Positions 1 to 12,594 of a stretch of DNA of 64,000 nt are shown here, one piece after another. Made by a program: the position numbers and the translations under genes. Numbering within the stretch: position 1 is the first letter of the stretch; every line of letters starts with the position of its first letter. This DNA comes from Pseudisothecium myosuroides. Taxonomy: Eukaryota; Streptophyta; Bryopsida; Hypnales; Lembophyllaceae. Below the pieces are notes generated by a model that was not told the DNA's origin, ran no database searches, and worked only from the letters and a program-made list of their open reading frames with translations. The stretch covers positions 4,218,501 through 4,282,500 of the forward strand of contig OX637291.1 of the NCBI GenBank assembly GCA_951799445.1. Reading direction: 5' to 3'.

Positions 1-692
1 TTTTTCTTATGGAAATTTTTATTTGCATGGAAAGATTTGATTCATTCTATTTGGATTAGTGATGAGAAACTTATAGACAATCTTGTATTTCATACAATGT
101 AAGATCTCCTTGAAAAATTCTTGTAGGATTCATTTTTGAATGCAATTTTCACAGTTTTTTAAATTAAATTTTTTGGTATGGTAAAATTTTCTTGTTAGAA
201 TAATTTTTTTTTGGTAGGGCTTGTTAACAAATTTGAATTATTGTGTTTCAATTCCATCTTAGAGCTATCAACAATTTAATTTTTTGTTCAATCTCAAATC
301 TACTTCTATTGAACAATTTTTTAAAGAATGAAAATCAAGTGTGTGTTTTTAGAAAAAAAATCTTAAACTTTCAACTTGATTCTTCAATATAATTTTTTTT
401 TGTAATTCAACATTTGTAGTACAAAAATTTTAAGCTAAGAAGATTCAAACCTTAAAATCTAGGCAAACAAGGTGTAAAAATGGTTTTCATCACTTCAAGT
501 ACAAATATCTTGCAATATATGTGATCAAAGATTTTGAAATTTCTTCTAAGATCACATTCTTATACCAGTCTAGTATACGATCATATAGTTAGATATGCAA
601 AAAGAATTCTAAAGTCTTTTGCACTTTGCAATAGAAATAGCAGTTTCAAATGGAATTTGATGGAAAAAAGGCCTTGAGACTACAGGGGTTAA
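1..692. repeat. TTAA-bounded repeat, left part cut by window edge
   Basis: The sequence from base 1 matches the interior of the copy at 17647-18564; both have a stretch about a fast-matching 'gattcattc...ttggatta/ctagt' and a following run on delayed AT-rich sequence. The right end reads ACAGGGGTTAA at 682-692, like the AGGGGTTAA ends of the other copies. No coding potential is visible. The left end lies outside the window. Confidence 0.55.
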
Positions 693-3600
693 AGACCAAG
701 GAAAGGTTCATCCAATAAAAACATTGTATTGTGATTCGAATTAATTGAATATGTTTCAAATTAATTATGGTTCAAACAATCAGTGATATTATATTCATAT
801 GTGAATAAATTATAAATTATAAATATAAAAGTTTTAGCAACAACATACTCCGTATTATAAAACGTTTCAAATCAAAAGCAATTGTTATTTGTAAGTAACT
901 AGCTAATTTGAACTAAAGCTGGACATGAGCACATAGCAATGATCTGTAAGAGATTAAAAATGCATAGAGAAAACATATTTTAGTGATACAATGATCATCC
1001 ATACACAAATGAAAAGATATTCATGTACACAGTTGAAAATTTTTTCTTGTATGAAAAAAATCTCGTATGTATTGGTTATAAAGTCTTTTAATGTTTAATA
1101 ATCCATCATGCATAAGTTATAAGTACCCCCTCAATCAAAGATTTTCTTGTAGATCTATTAAAAAAACTCCGTGATTAAAACTTCATCCTTCAATAGGATA
1201 AAAGTAGTTATATAGTTTAACTTATCTCATATATATGGCAAAAAATGTGCTCTTGAAAATATAAGTAATTAAATAAATAATAGAATGAAGTGAAAATATA
1301 AAATTGAGAGGTGTAAATAAAAGTTAAATAACTAGTGAAAATAAATTTTTTTTTAATTATTAAAAAGCTGAAGGAAACTTTTTATATTCAACAATGAATA
1401 GACATCTTTAGACTCTTGGTGTCTATATTTTATTTGTTGACTTGTGATGACAAACAATAGATGATGCAATAATTGATAGTAATGTTTTCTAATAGATCTT
1501 GAAATTACTTTTCCGCATCAAGCTATCAATTTGTATTTTTTGAGTGGTGACTTACTTTAGTGGTTTAATCCTATAGGACCATTTGTTCAGATTTTGAACA
1601 ATGGATGAATGCAAATACATTCTAAGCACACAACTCGGCACACAAAAATGATTTGTTTCATCCATCATTTTTTTAAAGATTCTTGTATTATTTCTTCAAC
1701 ATTTGTGTAGTCAGATTTTTCAGATTTTATTTTGCAAATATTTTATAATTTAAAGGATATTAGTAGTTATAGTATCAAAAAATCAGTTTTCCACTTCAAA
1801 AAATGATCCTTCAACAATTACTTAAATAAATAAAATAAAATAAAAAATCTTCAAACATCATTATAATTATAATTTAACATTTCAAACTTAAAAGAAAAAA
1901 CTCTTATAAAAATCACAAATATTCAATCTACAATCAATTTTTGGCTTCAAATATTATTGAAAAATATTGGTTTGTGTATAAGTCGATCTAGCCACATGGA
2001 TATGATCTATGGGTCATATCATTTTACAATTATTTTTTGAGAGTCACTACTAAATTATTACTCTAAGTTGTATTTTATAATATATTTTTGCAATTTTGGA
2101 AATCTAAACTATCCTTTAGTTCTTTAGACAAGAACAAGCAAGCTTAAACCTCTAAGGTAGAACAACCCATTACGGACAAAAGACTCATTCTAGACACGTA
2201 GGGAATGATTCATTTCAATTTATTTTTTCAATAAATGAGATTTGGGCCACAATCAATGTCTTAAGTGATGATATTGGAGTGATTAGTGACTACAACAGGA
2301 ACTTCCACCATTAAAATATAAGTTCATTGCAAAAGATAACTTTTTGAGGCTTCTATATTGGGGCCATGTTAGAAAATATTCTGATTGCTTTAGATGAGTA
2401 AGATGACCATTATGAAAACACTTTTGGGGGGCTTTGGGGGTAGTCTAGAGATTCTTTTGGGCTATAATGGGAAATACACTTCAAAATTCATAACAAATTT
2501 ATACTTTGTCAAAAAAAAATATTTTCAATTTTTCTCGCCGTTTCTCAAACTTGCCTTTATGTGGAAAAATCCTAAAAGAATTCAGCAATGGCATAAGGGC
2601 AAACTTCTAATTCTGTCTATGATGATGGGCTCTTCTATTTTATTGGATATAACTATGGATATTCAATATCACCCTTTTTCACTTGTATTTTCTATCTACA
2701 AAAACATAATGTCAATTCAAAAATTGTGGACAAGTATGGATAGGGAACACAATTAAAAAAGGCCAATTTGGTATTGTAAACCTTATATTAATGTATGCAA
2801 TTAAATATGAAAGGACAAAACCTATCAATGAAAAAGTCAACTTAAATAATGTTTTCCGGCATAAAAGTTAAATTTTAGTTCCATAAATGAATAGAAATTG
2901 ATTTGTTTTTTTCCTTAAATGAGAAAAAGAAACCTACCCGTAGACTGAGGATCTCAGGATCTAAAATTGCACATCATAAAAGGTTGACAACCATCCATCC
3001 AATAGAACAAAGGCAAGTGTATACTTTCTATTTTTTTTTTTCATTTCTTCATTTTCTTGATTTACTTTGTTAATTTTTTTCTAAAATTTTTGGCCACCTT
3101 TTGTGGGGATCATCATGGAATCCATCCTTTATCCTCCATCCACCCTCCCTACCATGCTTGTTTTAAAACCATTCTAAGAATTCACTCAATCAAATATACT
3201 TACCCAAGCTATCACCATATTAGCATTTTGTTTGATGTGATGCACACCAATTGCAACTAAACCTCCGGAAACTCATCTCTATCATTGCCTTGGCTTGGTA
3301 CATCTTTACAATTGAAGTTTTCCATTTTTGTCAATCCATTGCACAAAAATTGGAAGCCCATGTGAGGTGCTAATCAATGTCTTTTTTAAAGCAATTTAAT
3401 GCTCAATTTCTTCAAAAAAAAATGGGCAGCTTCAAGCTTATAGAAAAAAAAAAGAGGGTAAATGTGTTAAAAAATGCCAGACTATAATGATGGCTCTACA
3501 CACTGTTGCCACAATGTTTTCAAAACCTCATCTATCCACCATGCAAAGCCAACACATACAAAAATTGCATACTCAAAATTGGCCTCCTTCTATAAGAGGC

Positions 3601-4151
3601 AACTCTAAAACTATGGGCAGATGGCTTAGTATCGGACTTCTCTCCTTTGTGGGACACACCCAACCAAGTCACATAAGTTTCTCCGCAAGTTTGATAACAC
3701 TCGGCTTCGCACTCCATTCTTTGACACACGACATGGTATGGACATTATGTGGCAGCTCAAAAAACCCGCATGTAGGTCATTTATATAGTATAGCGTTGTA
3801 TTTGTTGTGTGGCTCGTGATCTTGACACTCTTTCTCCAGGGCTCTGCCCTCGGCTTCCACCATTTGTTCTTGGTTCATTTCTTGAAATAAACTCTGGGTT
3901 TCAAAAAATAAATAAAAATTGGCCTCCTTCAATTTAAATCCCCAAAATGAAGGAGCTAGGAAACTCCAAACCGAACCTTCTTTGAAAGAAAGGCCACATA
4001 ACCCTTTGTCCAAAAACAAAAAACAAAAAAAAGATCCCTCTTCCTATCTTCCTATTTGCCTGGGTTAGGTTAATCCCCAGGTGGCACTCCAGGTGAAATC
4101 CATTGATTTCACTGACCAATGCACTCAAGTTGTGTGCAGAACAACTGATGA
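693..4151. other. AT-rich stretch without a supported gene
   Basis: Open frames at 2394-2756 (120 codons) and 3487-3819 (110 codons) show no motif or composition I recognise and are probably chance frames. The rest is AT-rich DNA with many short homopolymer runs. I see no RNA gene and no bounded element here. Confidence 0.5.
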
Positions 4152-4231
4152 ATTCAATTTCCTACTGAGATGGACCGTGCTATCATAACTTACCTGTTGT
4201 TTTGGAGGATGGGACACCCGCCTTGAGGGAA
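4152..4231 (-). repeat. Fragment of the GGATGGGACACC MITE family
   Basis: The segment contains TTTCCTACTGAGATGG followed by TTACCTGTTGTTTTGGAGGA and GGATGGGACACC. This is the reverse complement, with gaps, of the interior and one end of the MITE at 10155-10991. It is a second, shorter and diverged copy in the opposite orientation. Confidence 0.5.
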
Positions 4232-5209
4232 GTGCCGCGGCAGTGAATTTTAATTAGGCGATTTACAGACTAAAAGCACCAAAAAAAAAAGGGCAGCACC
4301 AAGGTCTATTAAAAAAAGTGACTGCAAAACTGCCTGAAATGCCACCTGTACGTTGCAGTGGGCTGCGTGGCGGCCACGATGTCGACAACGACTTGCCGGG
4401 TTGAGCAGGCTGTCGCCACCCCTGCGAAGTCCCTGTCATGCACTTTTCATCCATCAACGCCCGAAATGTACCAAACTTTCAAAATCTCGTTCGTAAAATG
4501 CCACATCGACGCTGCTCATCTCCTCTTGGCGCCAGTACTAGGGTTCAGGGTTCGTTTGAAAAACCGCTCGTACTTCACCACTCGTCGCCCCACTCGCTGT
4601 TGTCGTTGTTTGTGAATCGCCCCACTCGTTGCACCTCTCATTGTCTTAGCGCCAGAAACAAGGACACAATCTCGCCAGCTTCTTGCAATTGGTTGAGTGT
4701 CTTCGTTTGTTGCGTTTTTGTGGTTAAAATGATGGCCTCATTGGATGTCTGTGCGAATTTGGTGCTCATTGCTCGGTCGTGGAGGGCCGCAATCTTGATT
4801 TCGCGCCCACGGACATTCAAACTTCGGAGGTACGAGTTCCGTCATGACCGATCTCGCTTTCCTGGTGTATCTTGAACTTGCTTTGCTGGTGTATCTTGAA
4901 TCTCGATCAGTCGATCTCGCTGTCCTAGTGTATGTGCTGATTTTGCTGTAGTTTACTTGCTTGATTGCTGCTGTAGGGCTAGAGTGCTACATCGGGGGAG
5001 TCCTTCATTAATTCACAATCGATTCTGTCTATACGGAAGTTTTCTCTTGCGATCTGCTTGTCTGCGAAGGAGCACACATCTTCCAGTCTTCCACTTGTGC
5101 TGTTGTGCACTGTTTCAATTTGAGCTTTCAGTCGTAGAATTAGAAGCTTTGTCTTTTGCTGATTCACCAAAATCTTGTTTAGTTTATCGCTTGCTCAATT
5201 CTTGTCACC

Positions 5210-8200
5210 ATGGTGTTGCCTGATGCATCTGGGGCTGGCGCTGGAAGCGGTGGATCAGGGGCCGGAGCTGCAAGCGGTGGATCGGGGGCCGAAGCGGCAA
5301 GCGCTGGATCGGAGGCCGAAGCCGCAAGCGGTGGATCAAAATCAAATTTGGGACGGAAGGCTGCTGCGGAGGCTCTTCTGAGGAAGCAGAGGAACGACAT
5401 CCAAAAACAGAAGATTGTGGACGCTGCAGAGAGGAAGCGGAAGTAGCAGCGCCAAATCTCAGAGGAGCAGGGGAAGAAGAGAGCCAGAGACCAGGTCACC
5501 CTCCGAAGTTTTTACACGACTTTGCGCAACTCCGAGAACCGTGGTCCCCTGGATCTCCATGATCCGTTGAAGAATACGACTCCTTCAAGTAGAAGAAAGA
5601 GTGTATCTACACAACCTCGCCGAGTCCAGTCCCCCTCACCTGTATCTTTCGATGCAAATGCTCTTGGGACATCTACTGTAGAGCTTGGGAATTGTGTCAT
5701 TCCAAGTTCAAAACCGCCAATTCCAATCGTCTCGGTATCTACTGACTCTCCAGGCTATGTGTGCAGTGAAGACGATGCAGACTTCCTTGCGGTGCATGGT
5801 CTTGTGGAGAACAGTGATCTAAGTGGTGACAATATGGACGATGAGGAGGAGCTGCAGCCACTTATTCGGTTGGGGAAGCCTAACTACGATTTAACTCGCA
5901 AATTCCAAATGGAATGGAGTGCGAAGTGCCCCTGGGCCGAGATGGTTCTGACGGCAGATGGCTGGCTGCACATGGTGAAATGTATAGTCTGCTCGGACGT
6001 TGGAAAGAAGGCTCGGCTGATGGCGCCGAAGTGGGACACTATCAGTAAGCATGCTCACCGTAAGGTACACCAAGCAAACCTGTTGCTCTATGCTGCTAAG
6101 CGTCCATCGACGGTCCTTCAACAAATCAACAATTGTACATCGACAGAAGCACGGAGGAAGCGGGTGTAGTTTGCAACTTTGTTTCAATTGTTATGTGCTG
6201 GTCGACCTATGGCTGAGTTCAAAGCAAAATTGAGTCTCTTCCGTTTGCTGGAAACCCCTAACTGCCCGTCTATGCACTGGAGTGTCGATGCTGGCTGGTT
6301 AATGGCCGAACATATGTATTCCTTTGTGCAGGAGAGGATGAAAGGTATGAATAAATCTGCTCAGTATATTGCCCTAACGTGTGATGAAACGTCTGGTGTA
6401 GACAATTGTTCTTACATCGCTGTTCACGTTTACATCATGCAAGACTGGGTTCGTGTGCCGCTCCTGATTACTTTGCAGAAACTAGAATCTGACGGAGCCA
6501 CAGCTGATAATTTGACAGCCCTTTTAATGGGTGTTGTTGGAGTTCGTGGTGACTTGGATGAGCTTGCAATAGCGACAAAGTTGGTCTGCTTCGGAGCTGG
6601 TGGCGTCTCCACCTTTCAAGGATGCAGAACAGGAGTTACAGTCCAATTGAAGGCGAAATATGCGCCACATGTCAGTGGTGTCCACTGCATGGGACACCGA
6701 GTGAACTTGGCTGTTAAAACCCTGAGTAGGCTGGACTTGTTCCATGCTGTGGAGGATTTGTGTAAGCTTTGCCATGCTTATTTTGCTCACTCTCCGAAAC
6801 GCCAAGCAGAGTTTCGCGCATTGGCACAATTGATGGACACGAAAGGGCTGAAGCTCCTGAAAAATGTCACTACGAGGTGGATTTCGCTGATTTCGCCACT
6901 GCGACGCCTTCTCAATGAGTACCGCTCTGTGATGTCGAAGCTGCGTTTGGATTCAATCAACAAGGCTGAGACGGTACGATTCTTTGTTTCACCTGCTTGC
7001 CTGTCTTTTGTGATTCACGTCAATGATGCCCGTTTTGTCTTCTATGTTGCTCTGTTTTCTATTGAAGGTTGTTTGCGGCTGGTTGGTTCATAGCCTCATT
7101 GACTCTTCTCTTCGTTTTTTGCAGCGGAGTCTTCGTGCAAAGGCTAAGGACTTGCTGGAGAAGATGTTGGATCCGTATCATGTGGTGGGAATGATATGTC
7201 TTCTGCCGCTTCTTGAAGTCGTGGATGTACTAATCCAGTTCGCTCAGCAACGCAATGTTTATATTTGTGACTTCGTTGGAGCACTCCAGAAATGTTTGGG
7301 TAAGATTTTCGAAATGTACAAAGGTCATGGGTCAGCTTTTTGTGGCCCCGAATTTGTGCACTTGACGAACTTCCTTGAGCTTCGTCATGACCAAATTTTT
7401 CTCTCATGGAGCTCTATGGACTTAAACCTTGTCCAACACTTGCAATTTGTGCTCAATGGAGAGGAGCTAACTGCACGGCATGAGGGCGCTATCATCACCA
7501 GGGAAACTTGGAACTCTCTCATTGAAAACGTGAAGACTGAATGCACTGGTAAGTGTCTTGTGCAACTGAATGCAATCTTTTAATTTGATGAATTGCTAAT
7601 TTCGGCTTGGCAGTCTGAGTTTGTCTAGGCCCGAGGGGATTAAACAACCATCACTGAAGACGTGTTATTTTTATAAATGAAACATTCAGTCAATTAGCAT
7701 CGAACGAATCAAAGTTTTTGAACTCTGTTAACTCAGATTTGTAGAGCTTAGACGGACTATTTTTTCATTTTTATTTTCTAAACAAACAAAATGACGGAGC
7801 GACTTGGCGAGGGGACCAGACAGAAGTGGCCTGGCGAGGGGACCAGGCAACCATCAAGAAGGAAGAACTATTTTTTAAAATGAGACATTCAGTCAGTCAG
7901 CATCGAATGAATCAAAGTTCTCGACTCTCTTAAGCTAACTCAGATTTGTTTAATAGTTTGTTTTAACTTGGTGTTAAAAAGAGTTGTTACTGAAGGTATT
8001 AGGCACAAATTTAGACCTATTTATCGACTGGATTCACAATATCTAATATCAAGTGAGAACATATCATAATTTTAATTTTTTTCAAAAAACAAAACGACGT
8101 AGACTTTCGTCATTGCACAGGTAAAACTACAAGGTCGATCGCCAGACCCAAGTGGCTTGGCAAGGGGACCAGACAACGAACAAGGAGTCGGGACTATTTT

Positions 8201-8966
8201 TTAAATGAGGCTTTGGTCAGTATCGAATGAGTCAAAATTCTCGAATTCTGTTCACTTAGATTTGGCCACATTCAAAGCAGCTGGTTTGGACTTTGGACTT
8301 TGCAGATGGAATTGCAGTGGTGATCCTGATGTCTGCCTTTGCTGGATGCAGGTGCCGCCCAACAGCTGATCGACGAGCTAACCAGTCGTTTCCCTGCCCA
8401 CGGTTTACTGGATGCTCTGGGTATAGTTTACCCTCAATATTGGAGGCAAGCGGATGCTGAGAAGAGCTTTCGGAAGCATCTGGACATGATAAAGAAATTT
8501 TATGGTGAGCCAAAGTGGATTGGGGAAGATGAGAACAAGCGTCTGGTTCCAGCACTCCTTAATTGCTTTAAGCTTGAATTGCAGCAGCACTTGTTCAAAT
8601 TATCTATGATATTAAGCAGCATGGCTGCCTTGGAGGACACGCAGGTGACTGTGAATCCTTTAACTCGCCTGTGGCGGATTATAGATGCAAACACGTCCTT
8701 AGCAAAAGAGATTCCAGAATATGTGAAATTGGCTGAGATTGCAATGATCCATGTTCTTGGATCCGTTGAAGATGAACGCTGCTTCTCATCACTCACGTTC
8801 TTGAAGGACAAGCTCCGCAACCGGTTGCAAGGTGATCATCTGAGCCTAGTAGTTGGCATGCATGGGCAAAAGGTGTACGTACACACTGAAAGATTTTCCT
8901 TATGAGAAGTGTTTCTTGCAGTGGGTCAATCAAGCTGATAACTATAGGTATGGGGTAATGGCTTAG
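5210..8966 (+). pseudogene. hAT-superfamily transposase relic, three exons, two TAG stops, catalytic Asp lost
   Basis: The ATG at 5210 (context CACCATGG) opens one frame that runs to 6973 but contains TAG at 5444-5446 and 6167-6169. Inferred exons are 5210-6973, 7125-7548 and 8352-8905; the GT-AG introns keep phase, and the second junction rebuilds a Gly codon. In order, the product shows a Gly/Ala/Ser-rich repetitive N terminus, a BED-type zinc-finger region near residues 228-285 (CPW, CIVC, KHAHRKVH), a DDE core beginning at CDETSG (about 390), the VHCMGHRVNLAV block (about 490), and a C-terminal hAT dimerisation domain (SVEDERCFSSL, about 867). At the second catalytic site I see FGAGGVST where this family normally has an Asp (GxDG), so that carboxylate appears lost. 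After the stop at 8905 a second frame reads FPYEKCFLQW and ends in TAG at 8964-8966, suggesting one more frameshift. Family assignment is firm; activity is very unlikely. TIRs and 8-bp target duplications were not found. Confidence 0.8.
7626..8270 (+). repeat. Three imperfect repeats inside the second intron of the hAT relic
   Basis: Units begin near 7626, 7805 and 8145. Each carries a GAGGGGA(C/T) block, a CATTCAGTCA or GGTCAGTATC block, then CATCGAA(C/T)GAATCAAAG and ACTCAGATTTG or close variants. They lie wholly within the intron (7549-8351) and account for most of its 803 bp. Confidence 0.65.
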
Positions 8967-9451
8967 CATTCCCATGTTGTGTTCTCTAGGTTTAGGGTCT
9001 ATGTCTGCCAGTTGTGATGCCTACAGGTTTTTAGATATGTGGTAGTTGCAGTTTCCTTGCTTTAGATTCTGCCTGTCTTTTTGTAGCAGTAGCAATGTGT
9101 GAGGTTGCATTTTTCTGGCACACCACATTCTGAAGTTTAGAGTAGCAATATATTTTTGCTCATGTTGCCTTGTATTTGAGAAGAAGTGGTTTTATTTATG
9201 AGTTGTAGTCTTCTCACTTATGTGCATGAACTTGTCTATTTTTTTATTTTGTTTTGGTTTGTGATGTCCTTTTACTGAGCTCTAACTGTGAACTTGAAGT
9301 GTATAGTGTTTCTTAGGGGAACGTCAATGCCCCCCTAGTCCTCTGAAGCTATAATGTGACTATTTCTGATGTTTGGCATTACAGTGTTCCTGTGTTTGTA
9401 GTTCATCTGTGCAGGTTCAAGGCTCCTTGATTATGTGAACTGGAATTCCAG

Positions 9452-9745
9452 TATTTTCTGACTTGAGCGTCGGAGTCTTTGTGGGTGGGTGCAGGTCTCC
9501 TTTTGTGCAGCTTAAGTGCTACTTGCTCTGTCAAAGTTTTACTTCCATTATTTTCTGACTTGGGCGTTGGAGTGCTTGTGTGTGTGTGCAGGTCTTCTTA
9601 ACTGCAGATTCAATGCTACTTGTTCTTTGAAAGTTTTAAGTTTATTATATTTTGACTTGTGCGTCGGAGTGTTTGTGTGTGTGTGCAGGTCTTCTTCGAG
9701 GAGTCTTTGTAGGAAACAGGTGTAGTTTAGGTCAATGCGATTGGC
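9452..9745 (+). repeat. About 97-bp tandem repeat, three copies
   Basis: TATTTTCTGACTTG and its variants start near 9452, 9549 and 9647. Each is followed by GCGT(C/T)GGAGT, a GTGTGTG or GTGGGTGGG run and GTGCAGGTCT(C/T)CTT. The array lies downstream of the hAT coding remnant and may be part of its 3' region. It is not coding. Confidence 0.7.
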
Positions 9746-10185
9746 TGATATTTGTAGAAATGTGAGACTCTCATCTGTAATTGGTTACACACCAAAGTGG
9801 ATTAGAAAAGTGGATTGAAATGCAGCCTAAATTGGACTTTTGCAAATTCCTATGTTGCCCACTTTGCTCTATTCTTTCAAATATTGTCGCCCAATCTTGC
9901 ACCAGCTCGAAGTCCAGGTCGCCAAATTGTGCACCACTCTAGAAATTGAAATTGCCAAACATGTTTTTTTACTTCTTCTTCTGATGCCATACCTCTCCCA
10001 GTTCTTTCTTACGGGGAGCCAGATTTTGCACCACAAAAAAATGTGACTGCGCCTAACCTTCACCACTTCCTTTCAAAATGGAGCCCACATCCAGATTCCT
10101 TTAAAAAGAAAAAGAAAAATTGGCCGCAGCCATTTGAATAGCCCAATACCGTAGCACTTCACTCAAGGTGTCCCATCCTGGAAAA

Positions 10186-10880
10186 AGTAGATTTTGTGTT
10201 GTTGAAAAGCTTAAAAATTCCCAGGAAATTTAATCCTTTCATGAGGATTTGGCTCGAAGCCCGTACGACCGTGTTTTGGTCCCTTTGGATCCAAAGGAAT
10301 GACATGGTGTTCAACACCATCACTTGGACCGCAGAACGCCTACTCAGTCACGTTTGGAGAGGCCTCATTGATTACGGCCGTGCAGAGTGGGCCGATGTTT
10401 GCAGCACCAAACAGAGATCCATTGCTGTGCAGCGCAGGATGATTGACTCCTTTGTGAAGAGGAGATGTAGGTTCGGCATCTTTGCCAAGATGGAGGAGGG
10501 TCAGCCTAAGTGGAGAGCGGTCGGCCCCGAAGCCGGCTTTGCATTTCAGCCTCCATGAAGGGCCGCTTGGCACGGCGGGGCGCCGCCCCGTGGCGGGCCG
10601 CGAGAGGCCTTGCGGCCTCTCTCAGTGCTTTGCACATCATTGCCCCTCCTGTCGGTCCGTCTTGTCTGGTCCTTGTTTTGTAGCGTCTTGTGTTTGGGTC
10701 CTCCCCGTCAGGCCACTTGTGGCTGATGGATCTTGTACTTTACCTCTTTGCAATGAAACTCGTGTTCATTTGTTTCAAAAAAAAAAAACTTAAAAATTAT
10801 TTCCGCCGGGGACTTTGCTCCTCTGGTTCGATGTAATTGTTCCTCTTTCAATGGAATTTGTCCGTTTGTTTCCCAAAAAA
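10186..10880 (+). mobile_element. 5'-truncated LINE 3' end with long target-site duplication
   Basis: The insert is bracketed by a 22-bp direct repeat (10164-10185 and 10881-10902, core AAGGTGTCCCATCCTGG) and ends in an A run, as target-primed reverse transcription leaves. The frame ending at 10558 encodes WSLWIQRNDMVF followed by a Trp-rich stretch, which resembles the C-terminal end of plant LINE ORF2 proteins after the RT. Two 3'-UTR-like tails follow, each ending in a TTTGTTTC-type motif plus poly(A), near 10787 and 10880. This suggests a tandem tail or two nested insertions. Confidence 0.7.
10208..10558 (+). pseudogene. LINE ORF2 C-terminal fragment
   Basis: This is the open tail of the frame inside the LINE insertion, about 115 codons ending in TGA at 10556-10558. 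It contains the FWSLWIQRNDMVF block, with W-x-x-R-N spacing as in the terminal region of plant L1-type reverse transcriptase proteins, and then basic, Trp-containing sequence. No RT catalytic motif is present because the copy is 5'-truncated. There is no natural start codon at the left boundary. Confidence 0.55.
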
Positions 10881-11186
10881 CAAGGTGTCCCATCCTGGAA
10901 AACAATAGGTAAGCTTAACACGGCCCCTTACAGTACTGGAGAGGTCCCATCTCAGTAGGAAATTCAAGGATGGGACACCTTGAGTGAAATGATTCAGTCC
11001 ATTTCAATAGCCCAACAACTTGCTGGTGAAGACTCTGGCTGTGGTAAACTGGTCACTCAATTGGCGACGGTGCAGGAAAGTCGCCAGGATGTGCACTGAT
11101 AAATTTCAACATTATCAGATGAAGGTACTGGACTGGACAATCAGTGAGCGATGGCCTGCAGAACAGTTGATGATTTTTTTATTTTT

Positions 11187-12469
11187 TTAACTTCTAAAGG
11201 ATCAAGGCCTTTTTTTTGCCAAAAAACACTCAAAACTGCCAATTCTATAGCAAAAAGTTAAAAAAATTAAAAAAAAAATTTCACATCTAACCGTAGGATC
11301 TTACACCTAATTGGTATGAGAATGTGTGGAAAAAATTTCAGAATTTTTGACCGCACAGATTGCAAGATATCTGTGTTTAAAGTGGGAAAAACAAGTTTTT
11401 TCAGCACATTGCGGAACCAGATTTTTTGACTTTTAAACATTTTTAACTTAAAATTTTTGCACTACAGCGTTTTGAGCTTTAAATCTTTGTAGTGGAGAAT
11501 TGAGTTGAGAGTGTAGGAAAATTCAAAAAAATTCAAAAAAACTTGATTATCATTCTTAAAAAAATTGTTAAAGTAGAAGTAGGTACAAGATAGAAGGAAA
11601 ATCTAAAATATTCATAAATTTTAGATGGAATTAAAATGCACTAATCCCAATGGTGAGATTGTTCTAGCAAGTAAAAAAAAATTGAAAAATTACAAAAATT
11701 GCGTTCCGAAATGAATCCTACAAGTTATTTTTTTCAAGAAGATGCTCTAACTGTCCGAAAAACAAGAATGTCCGTAACTTCCTCATAACAAATTCAAATG
11801 AAATGAATCAAAGCTTTCTAGATAGACAAAAATATAATCTATGAGAAAAAAAATATTTTTAAAAAAAATTCAAAATTTTGCAAATTTTTTTTGCTGCCCC
11901 CCGACCCCACGCATTCCAAGAAATGGCATAACTTCTCGCTCAAAGGTCTGATTTCAATTTTTTTTTTCTGCCATGTACCTCTTTCAATTCTTCATGTTCA
12001 CAAAAAGTTTCAAAAAATCAGGAGAAAATTTCAGCCCATAGGTACCTGCTTGAAAATGCATTCATTAGAGAAAATCTGGGGCCTCCGGAGAACAGCCCTT
12101 CGGAGAACTTTGAAATTTACTTTTTTTTTGCAAAAAAATTAGTTTTTCCCCTATTTCCGCGCAACAGCTTCTACTGCGATAGTGGTGTAGGAAACGAAAT
12201 ATACGAGTAAAAATAAATAAATAAATTATTTTATTTTATTTTTGGTCTTAAAAAAATATTTAAAAAATAAATAAAAAATAAAAAATAAAATCCGATTTAT
12301 GACCGTTTTGGCGAGCAGTCAGCCAAGATGACTGCTCATTGAGGGCCAGTTTTGCAGTGACAGGCCAAGCATTTTAATAGCTTGGCATGTCACTGCGAAG
12401 CAGCCCTCCGGAGGGCTGGTTTTTTCTCTAATGTGTCCCCCGAAGGGACAACGGTTCTTTAGGGGTTAA
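11187..12469. mobile_element. TTAA-bounded inverted-end repeat, copy 1
   Basis: It begins TTAACTTCTAAAGGATCAAG and ends GGTTCTTTAGGGGTTAA, so the ends are imperfect inverted repeats abutting TTAA. The interior shares AACACTCAAAACTGCCA and other blocks with the copies at 12595-14450 and 17647-18564. No transposase frame is visible, so it would be non-autonomous. TTAA plus C-rich ends resemble piggyBac-type elements, but that is inference. Confidence 0.6.
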
Positions 12470-12558
12470 ACAAATGAAACGGAATTTCATTGCAAAGAAA
12501 GGAATACAAAACCACCAGCCACAAGGGCTTGGCGGGGACTGACACGAAGAAGTCGAAT
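12470..12558 (-). repeat. LINE 3'-tail fragment, reverse orientation
   Basis: CAAATGAAACGGAATTTCATTGC followed by AAGGAATACAAAACCACCAGCC is the reverse complement of the tail seen at about 10690-10775. It lies exactly between the right TTAA of one repeat copy and the left TTAA of the next. Confidence 0.55.
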
Positions 12559-12594
12559 TTTTTGCTGGTAGAGAGACTTGCATCCAGAAATAGC

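Larger units (their letters stand above)
10155..10991. mobile_element. MITE with 21-bp inverted ends, split by a LINE tail
   Basis: A perfect 21-bp inverted repeat (core CTCAAGGTGTCCCATCC) lies at 10158-10178 and 10968-10988. With CA(C/T)T added outside, the ends read CACTTCACTC and, inverted, CATTTCACTC. Without the LINE insertion at 10186-10880 the element is only about 120 bp. The superfamily is not clear: I saw no convincing target duplication next to the ends. A diverged copy lies at 4152-4231. Confidence 0.65.

Noticed and set aside
2394..2756. 120-codon frame in AT-rich DNA
   Set aside because: No recognisable domain, composition or context; similar chance frames occur throughout the AT-rich part.
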